Source: a virus
Virus record (IMG/VR): IMGVR_UViG_3300020184_000017
Coordinates: 1 to 33,416 of that record
Reading direction: 5' to 3' (one strand)
DNA length: 33,416 nucleotides
Part shown: piece by piece, positions 28,170 through 33,416 of the stretch
Layout of the letters: each line of letters begins with the position of its first letter
Numbering within the stretch: the stretch's first letter is position 1
The notes under the pieces: generated by a model
Seen by the model: only the letters and a program-made list of their open reading frames with translations
Told to the model about the DNA's origin: nothing
The model's database searches: none
Position numbers and translations under genes: made by a program

Positions 28170-29789
28170 CTATACCTCAAAAGCTCTTCCAGGTACAGAC
28201 TGCCATCCACCATCTTGGTTGATGTCGTCGCCTGTATCAATAAACCCAAAGGGTAATAAATCCTCGTTGAGCTGTTCCTCGGTCTTTTCTCTTAATTGTG
28301 CCAAGGTATTTATGTCTGTTAATTCTCTGAAAAATCTGTCATCAGTTAGCCATGCAAAGATGACTAAATTCATGACCATATCATCATGAAACCCAGGTTC
28401 AGCTTCGTAGGAAAATCCCTTTTTAGAAAATCGCGATAACTCCTGTATTGTGTTATAATCTACTAAAATCATCTGATTTTGTTCAACCAGCATTTTTAGT
28501 ATTGAACAACCCTTTTGTTTAACACTTTTTGTTGTTCTTATTCCATGGTCAGCACTTCTTCCAAATCCACCTGATATTTTTTTACCTGAACGTCCAGCAT
28601 TCTCGGTGAATAGAAGATTTTCATAGCCGTAGTCCATTAAAAGTACATCAGAAACCTGTTCACCGATATCGTTAACCTCAATCAGAATAGCACTCTCATT
28701 ATACATTAGGCCTATTCTATATATAATTGAAGCGAAATCAACAGGACTTATCATATTATCTCTATAACAAACGACCTGTTTATAAGGCATTTCAGTCACA
28801 TCAAACACAGTAAATGTCGAATAATCGAGGCCTTTTCCCCGAGATACGTCGACAGTCATTACATATGCATGACCTTCCTTCACCGCTTCATATTGATACA
28901 TATTTTCTTTTTCAACCAATGGTTTGGAATGTAGAAGCTGTTTCAATTTGGCACCACTAATCAGTGTGCCAGAGCTTCCAATAAATTCACAGCAATATTC
29001 TTGATTAAACTTTTCTTCATCATGGTCAAGTGCTTCAATTGTTTCCTTACGCCATTTTTCATCACGGCCTGGAACATCATGCCACATCACCTTTACAAAT
29101 TCATAACCATTGGTCTTTTCTTCAGCACCCTTACAAGTTTTCCAAAAATGGTTTAACCCGTTTGGTGTAGAAGTCATTAAGAGCTTTGTGGTATCACCAG
29201 ATGAGATTGTCGGATATACCGAAGCAAAAAACTCATCAAAGCCTTCAATGAACGCGACCTCATCAAGATAGAGGAAACTGATAGATTTACCACGAATGGC
29301 CGATGATGTGGTTGTACCCGCATATATTTTACAGCCATTTTCCAAGGTAATATTACCTTTATTCCATTCCTCAATACCTTGTTGCATCCATTTAGGTAAA
29401 GCTTCATAAGCAAGTTGAACTCTTGAAAGAACTTCCCTTGCAGCATCACCTTTATTTGCAAGAATAGCAACTGTTTTAAATTCATTAAATAAAATATAAT
29501 GTAAAATAACTGCAACTGCTGTTGTAGTTTTTCCACTCTGTCTTGCTGTTAATACAGCAACACGTCTACTATTTGTAATCTTTTCTGTAATTTCTTTTTG
29601 ATAATCATACATATCAAGGTTTACAAGACCTTTATCTACATGTACAATTTTAATATAATTTTCAGCGAAATATATTGGGTCCTTAGAACACTTCACATAT
29701 TCCTTAAGCATATCAGGTGTAAATTCAATTTCCTCACCAGATCTTTTGAGGTCATTGTTGCCCAGATATCCTTTAATAAAATCAGGCAT
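28170..29789 (-). CDS. gp17: Terminase large subunit gp17
   Basis: The 539-aa packaging motor (T4 gp17 is 610 aa) has an N-terminal ATPase with Walker A ARQSGKTT (82-89) and Walker B LYLDE (173-177), followed by the coupling motif TSTPNG (206-211). A C-terminal RNase H-like nuclease has Asp314 (MTVDVSRGKG), Glu371 (AILIEVNDIG) and Asp469-Asp470 (GFHDDMV) as likely metal ligands. No intein or intron is seen. The start overlaps gene 16 by 8 bp, as usual for terminase pairs. Confidence 0.97.
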   Translation of the reverse strand: MPDFIKGYLGNNDLKRSGEEIEFTPDMLKEYVKCSKDPIYFAENYIKIVHVDKGLVNLDMYDYQKEITEKITNSRRVAVLTARQSGKTTTAVAVILHYILFNEFKTVAILANKGDAAREVLSRVQLAYEALPKWMQQGIEEWNKGNITLENGCKIYAGTTTSSAIRGKSISFLYLDEVAFIEGFDEFFASVYPTISSGDTTKLLMTSTPNGLNHFWKTCKGAEEKTNGYEFVKVMWHDVPGRDEKWRKETIEALDHDEEKFNQEYCCEFIGSSGTLISGAKLKQLLHSKPLVEKENMYQYEAVKEGHAYVMTVDVSRGKGLDYSTFTVFDVTEMPYKQVVCYRDNMISPVDFASIIYRIGLMYNESAILIEVNDIGEQVSDVLLMDYGYENLLFTENAGRSGKKISGGFGRSADHGIRTTKSVKQKGCSILKMLVEQNQMILVDYNTIQELSRFSKKGFSYEAEPGFHDDMVMNLVIFAWLTDDRFFRELTDINTLAQLREKTEEQLNEDLLPFGFIDTGDDINQDGGWQSVPGRAFEV

Positions 29790-30288
29790 TACTATTATCG
29801 TCCTTAATCATTTTAAGTAAATCAGCTGTTGATACAATAAGATTATTATTTGTGACGTTTGTAGAAGGAGCCTGTTCTTCCTTTGCATATCTCTTTTTGG
29901 TTGACATATCAACATAATCTTTGTTTGCGTCAAGCAGTGTTTTCATTAATTGAGATACAACCTCAAATGCTCTAGGCGATTCAGATTGTTTTGCAATTTC
30001 AACCATTTCCTTCACTGCGTCGTCACCTAAACCAATAATATTTTCAATGTTTCGTCGTGCAAGTTCAATGTCTTTTAAATTTTCATCAGCGAGTACATCT
30101 GCTGGAACTAATTCGCCAGCTGGTGTCTCTGCTGGTAAATTTTCTACTTCGTCATTTGTAGTGAATGCATTGGCAGGTAAATCAGGTAATTTATCCGGAT
30201 TAAGTTCATCCAAAATTTCTTGTTTTTCTTCCTCTGCTTCTTCCAAAGGCCTCATATTTAGTGCTTGTGCAATTTTATCATCGCTCAT
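29782..30288 (-). CDS. gp16: Terminase small subunit gp16
   Basis: The 168-aa product lies directly before gp17 and overlaps it. Length is close to T4 gp16 (164 aa). An acidic, proline-rich N-terminal part is followed by a helical central region (about 75-135, LARRNIENIIGLGDDAVKEM) and a C-terminal tail (NNNLIVSTADLLKMIKDD) of the kind seen in T4-like gp16. It recognises DNA for packaging and regulates the gp17 motor. Position and general layout carry most of the assignment. Confidence 0.88.
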   Translation of the reverse strand: MSDDKIAQALNMRPLEEAEEEKQEILDELNPDKLPDLPANAFTTNDEVENLPAETPAGELVPADVLADENLKDIELARRNIENIIGLGDDAVKEMVEIAKQSESPRAFEVVSQLMKTLLDANKDYVDMSTKKRYAKEEQAPSTNVTNNNLIVSTADLLKMIKDDNSNA

Positions 30289-30290
30289 AA

Positions 30291-30716
30291 TTAGTACTCA
30301 TAATCCTTTTCTTTATCACAAACTCTTTGTCTCAAACCACTGCTACTAAAGCGATGGTCTCTCTTATTAAAGTAAAGGTCTATATCTCGTTTACGGCATA
30401 TATCCTTACCTGTGAAATCCTTATCGCGATATTCCTCTCCTAGTATACGAACATGAATTGTATACATTTCAAGGATATCTTCTAGATCCCTTTCGGTTGA
30501 ATAAGGTATAATTTCATCAACATAACTTACCGCCTTAAGTTGAGTATATCTTTCAACCACAGTTTGAACAGGTGAATTTTTATCTGGCCTATCAGAGCTT
30601 GGGTCCATTTGTAAACCACAAATTAGATAGTCACACTGTTCTTTTGCCTCTCTTAACATTTGTACATGTCCAGCATGTAATAAATCAAATGTACTAGCTG
30701 TAAATCCTACTTTCAT
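30291..30716 (-). CDS. Cytidylyltransferase-like nucleotidyltransferase
   Basis: The 141-aa protein is a complete small nucleotidyltransferase of the TagD/RfaE type. The N-terminal GFTASTFDLLHAGHVQML holds the HxGH motif (14-17), and the C-terminal RFSSSGLRQRV corresponds to the ISSSxLR-type motif. Such enzymes transfer a nucleotide to a phosphorylated alcohol or sugar (CTP with glycerol-3-phosphate in TagD). The substrate cannot be told from sequence. It is inserted between gp15 and gp16, which are adjacent in T4, and has its own sigma70 promoter. Confidence 0.85.
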   Translation of the reverse strand: MKVGFTASTFDLLHAGHVQMLREAKEQCDYLICGLQMDPSSDRPDKNSPVQTVVERYTQLKAVSYVDEIIPYSTERDLEDILEMYTIHVRILGEEYRDKDFTGKDICRKRDIDLYFNKRDHRFSSSGLRQRVCDKEKDYEY

Positions 30717-30748
30717 AATTACTCCATTATATAAAATTGCTATGTTCC

Positions 30749-30777
30749 ATTATAACATATTTAATTATAAATGTCAA
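30749..30777 (-). promoter_or_regulatory. Sigma70-type promoter P9 before the cytidylyltransferase gene
   Basis: On the minus strand TTGACA (30777-30772), a 17-bp spacer and TATAAT (30754-30749) precede the gene starting at 30716. The -35 box overlaps the gp15 stop codon. It is the only strong early-type promoter I see inside the structural block. Confidence 0.8.
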
Positions 30778-31592
30778 ACGGAAGGTGCTGTATTTGCGAT
30801 TTCCTCTGTGTAATCCCAATTATCATCAAATTCAATTAAACTATAGTCAATACTTAACGCTCTATCAGTCGTAGGTTCGTTGTTTGCAGTCATACCTGGT
30901 GACACTGAATAAAATTCTTCAAACGATGTGTTAGAAGGTGTATCCGTTGCATAACGAACATCTATAAACTTAATAACAGCCTTATCTCTTTCTGGCCCAA
31001 AGAACCAACCTTTCATCGTGAAATTTAATGTATAAAGAACACTTCTTCTTTCCTCGAAGTCGCCTTCATATAAATCCTCAAATGTTGTATCATTCAGGAT
31101 TAAAGGTATATCCATTGGTTCCAAACCATCAATTAATCGCACAGTACTTGTAAACTCTGGATTAAAGAATGGTAAAATTTGTTCTAATATTTTTACTGCG
31201 TCTTCATTATATTTAGCCATAATGTACAATGAAAAATCTAAATTGTATGGCACTCCAGCATATACAAATCGTCTGCCACCACCTTCAGTATCAACTCCAG
31301 TTTTTCTTACCTTTCTTGTTGGAGCAACTTTACGTTCTGGGTCGTATGTCATATTGGTCATTTCAAACGACATTCTTGGCAGGTTAATTGCTACACCCTT
31401 TAAAAAATTAGGGTCTTGTGTCACACGAGCTAAAATCTTTTGGAAAGGAGCATATGAAATAGGTACAATCATATCTTGTATTAAAGTACCATCATTATCC
31501 GCTCTTTGGATTTTCATCTGATTAAAGTATGTGCCGAATAGAGCAACATATTTTCTCAAAGTAGAGTTGTAAAAATAATTTGCAATTCCCAT
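30774..31592 (-). CDS. gp15: Tail sheath stabiliser/completion protein gp15
   Basis: At 272 aa it equals T4 gp15 in length. Family features include YFYNSTLRKYVALFGTYFNQ at the N-terminus, PISYAPFQKILARVTQD, LPRMSFEMTNMTYDPERK, the EQILPFFNPEF block and LYTLNFTMKGWFFGPE. It caps the tail and joins it to the head connector. It lies after gp14 with an 8-bp gap, and its stop overlaps promoter P9. Confidence 0.94.
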   Translation of the reverse strand: MGIANYFYNSTLRKYVALFGTYFNQMKIQRADNDGTLIQDMIVPISYAPFQKILARVTQDPNFLKGVAINLPRMSFEMTNMTYDPERKVAPTRKVRKTGVDTEGGGRRFVYAGVPYNLDFSLYIMAKYNEDAVKILEQILPFFNPEFTSTVRLIDGLEPMDIPLILNDTTFEDLYEGDFEERRSVLYTLNFTMKGWFFGPERDKAVIKFIDVRYATDTPSNTSFEEFYSVSPGMTANNEPTTDRALSIDYSLIEFDDNWDYTEEIANTAPSV

Positions 31593-31600
31593 ATTATACC

Positions 31601-32287
31601 TTAATCGTCGTTGATGTAAATGTTTTCACTGAATGGGTCAATTTCACTAAAGTCAATAATTGCATCGCCTTCCTGTTCAAAGACTAAATTACGAGCAATT
31701 GGGTCAACCTGAGCAACAGCATTCAATGTAGCTGTATTTGATGTGAGTATTTCTCTATTAAATGCATCAAAATATGTGTCAATATTATCACGGCCAGTTT
31801 GTAATCTTTGACCTGTGTATTCAGCCAATTCACAAGTCATATCAAATACTTGTAAAGCACCTGATTGATAGAATAGGCTTTCATCTTCAACAAATTTAAT
31901 TTCAAAAATGTTTTCTGATAAAGGGAAGTAAATTAAATCGCCTTCTTTTGGACGAATAATTGTACCTTCTTCTCTTGTGACAAATCGTTCGAACGTTCTG
32001 TTTGCAACTGTAAGTGTCATCTGGTCTCGTATTTGTAGACCAAACTTGGATAGGAAATCACCCTCGCCTTCAAATCCATCTACATTTTTAACATAAGCCT
32101 CAAATTCAAATGTTTCATTATATAATGGAAGGTCATCTTCGTTAAATACTTTATCCAATGCTCCATCAATACGAGTGATGTAGATAACATCCACACCATA
32201 CATTTTAATACTTTCAATAACTAAATCATCAATCAGCTGTTGCTCATTAAAGTTTGTATAGTTATCAAAGAAGACATTGGTTGCCAT
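31601..32287 (-). CDS. gp14: Neck protein gp14
   Basis: The 228-aa product matches T4-type head-completion protein gp14 (T4: 256 aa) as found in marine phages. The N-terminus MATNVFFDNYTNFNEQQLID is followed by ESIKMYGVDVIYITRI, VKNVDGFEGEGDFLSKFGLQ and a long acidic C-terminus. Together with gp13 it seals the packaged head and provides the docking site for the tail. It starts 3 nt after the gp13 stop. Confidence 0.92.
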   Translation of the reverse strand: MATNVFFDNYTNFNEQQLIDDLVIESIKMYGVDVIYITRIDGALDKVFNEDDLPLYNETFEFEAYVKNVDGFEGEGDFLSKFGLQIRDQMTLTVANRTFERFVTREEGTIIRPKEGDLIYFPLSENIFEIKFVEDESLFYQSGALQVFDMTCELAEYTGQRLQTGRDNIDTYFDAFNREILTSNTATLNAVAQVDPIARNLVFEQEGDAIIDFSEIDPFSENIYINDD

Positions 32288-32290
32288 ATT

Positions 32291-33250
32291 TTACCCAATA
32301 TAGTTATAGTTGAGAGGTTGAAGTGTTGTTATTGCTTCTTCCTCCATACGCTGTCGGTCTTCCCTAGCTTCCGCAAGAATATTTGCTCCATTAAATGTCA
32401 CACCACCGACTAATTGCATACCATCAAATTTAGTTAAATTCAATCCCCATTGTTCTCTAACTAATGCTGAAGCGTAATTTTGTAGCCATCTATCGGACCA
32501 TACATCTGAATATGTATCGCCATCAATGACATCGTAAGCTTCTATAATAACATAATTTCCCACACTTAAAGCACTTGCATCAGCATCAATATATAAACGA
32601 TTGACGTGCTTATTATAGCGAATATGTGGTTTACCTACTAGCATTTCTTGTAAAAATTCTAAATGAGACATTGCCATATAATAATTTGAAACATTATAGC
32701 CTGTAATATCTTCTAAATTATTCAATACGAATTGATACTGAACATTAAAGATTCCCCCACCAGTACTAATACTTGTTTCAAGATTAAAGATTCCAGAAAT
32801 ACCTAAAAGTTGTTCTGGTAATGTAATGTATCCATTCTCTTTATCACCTTTCGTAATTGAACCAATTGTGCCTTGTTGGCCAGAAGCACCTCCAGTAATA
32901 ACTTCGCCAGCCTGGAATGCATTATTATCCGATAATGAGTGATATGTTAATGTTTGTCCGGTTGAATCGCCGGTAATTACAGTTGAAGCACCAGATGTAC
33001 CACCAGTAATAGTTTCACCTATTTGGAAATCAGCCGCGTCTGCATCGGTTAATGTTAAACTACTACCAGTAATTTGGTGTTTTAAATAAACTAATTGGCT
33101 TCCATTGTAGTGATAATCACGCCAGAAATCTACCGCTTCATCAATACGGTCATCAACTTGCTCATCGGAAACGTTAATCTGAATTACTGGTGCTCCAATC
33201 TTTCGGAGTATCCATTCTTTAAATTCAGTTCTTGATGTTGGTTGTGCCAT
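32291..33250 (-). CDS. gp13: Neck protein gp13
   Basis: The 319-aa product is the T4-type head-completion protein gp13 (T4: 309 aa). The N-terminal block (SRTEFKEWILRKIGAPVIQI and VDDRIDEAVDFWRDYHYNGS) and the C-terminal part (SDVWSDRWLQNYASALVREQ, then WGLNLTKFDGMQLVGGV) are typical. At about residues 57-135 it contains two degenerate copies of a Gly/Thr-rich repeat (FQIGETITGGTSGASTVITG and FQAGEVITGGASGQQGTIGS). I take this for an inserted repeat domain. The gene lies at the upstream end of the visible structural operon. Confidence 0.93.
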   Translation of the reverse strand: MAQPTSRTEFKEWILRKIGAPVIQINVSDEQVDDRIDEAVDFWRDYHYNGSQLVYLKHQITGSSLTLTDADAADFQIGETITGGTSGASTVITGDSTGQTLTYHSLSDNNAFQAGEVITGGASGQQGTIGSITKGDKENGYITLPEQLLGISGIFNLETSISTGGGIFNVQYQFVLNNLEDITGYNVSNYYMAMSHLEFLQEMLVGKPHIRYNKHVNRLYIDADASALSVGNYVIIEAYDVIDGDTYSDVWSDRWLQNYASALVREQWGLNLTKFDGMQLVGGVTFNGANILAEAREDRQRMEEEAITTLQPLNYNYIG

Positions 33251-33265
33251 TTTTCTTTCTCTTTA

Positions 33266-33416
33266 TTATGTTCTTGTTGCCTGTGCTATAACACGGAATA
33301 TAAATGTAGCTACCAATGTATCATTATATCCTGTCGCTCTAATGTAAACTGGTATCGTATCGTTAACCGTATTGGTATCTGTGTATCCAACAAAATCTGA
33401 AATCGCGCCAGCTGAA
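33266..33416 (-). CDS. C-terminal end of a structural-type protein (partial)
   Basis: An open reading frame enters from the right edge and ends with TAA at 33268-33266. Only the last 49 residues are visible, including VNDTIPVYIRATGYNDTLVA and the terminal FRVIAQATRT. The beta-rich character and position just upstream of gp13 suggest a virion protein (fibre, neck or whisker type), but too little is present to name it. Confidence 0.6.
   Translation of the reverse strand, partial: SAGAISDFVGYTDTNTVNDTIPVYIRATGYNDTLVATFIFRVIAQATRT

Noticed and set aside
1-33416. CRISPR array, insertion sequence or integrase/attachment site
   Set aside because: No regularly spaced direct repeats, transposase or integrase motifs were seen; the tRNA shows no duplicated 3' end in the window.

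Overview
The window is part of the genome of a T4-type tailed phage (myovirus). The minus strand from 33416 to 19275 carries the T4 head/neck/tail block in canonical order: gp13, gp14, gp15, a cytidylyltransferase, gp16, gp17, gp18, gp19, gp20, a large core-like protein, gp21, gp22, gp23. Base composition is AT-rich, intergenic gaps are tiny, and T4-type late promoter octamers (TATAAATA) sit in front of several late genes. The style resembles marine T4-like phages. The host is not identifiable, but the outer-membrane secretion genes imply a Gram-negative (diderm) bacterium.

Layout. (1) 1-4640, plus strand: an early-type accessory region of short genes behind strong sigma70-like promoters. It holds a DUF932 protein, a possible DsbA-like DNA-binding protein and a chain of very small overlapping membrane ORFs, and it ends in a hairpin terminator at 4664-4688. 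(2) 12977-4702, minus strand: the most unusual part. One compact late transcription unit behind a TATAAATA element at 13016-13023 encodes two paralogous holin-like membrane proteins, CsgF, the CsgG outer-membrane pore lipoprotein, two curlin-repeat proteins, a FecR-domain protein, an acyl carrier protein, a CHASE2-adenylate/guanylate cyclase and several small secreted or membrane proteins. (3) 13067-17242, plus strand: more early-type genes, including a GIY-YIG-like nuclease and a glycosyltransferase resembling the TET-associated family thought to act on modified DNA bases. (4) 17273-18134: a strong promoter followed by about 750 nt with no convincing gene and many stable helices, running directly into a tRNA-Glu(UUC) gene. 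This is a candidate large ornate phage non-coding RNA of the GOLLD/ROOL kind. (5) 18139-19209: small genes, ending in a bidirectional terminator shared with the convergent capsid operon. (6) 33416-19275: the structural operon.

How it fits together. Plus-strand genes look early (host sigma70 promoters that share a recurring cassette sequence). Minus-strand genes look late (T4-type octamers). The curli-like block is therefore inferred to be made with the virion proteins, late in infection. This would put an amyloid-type secretion pore, its subunits, an ACP and a nucleotide cyclase into the envelope shortly before lysis. No CsgE homologue or phosphopantetheinyl transferase is visible in the window. 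All identities come from reading the sequence; no database search was run.
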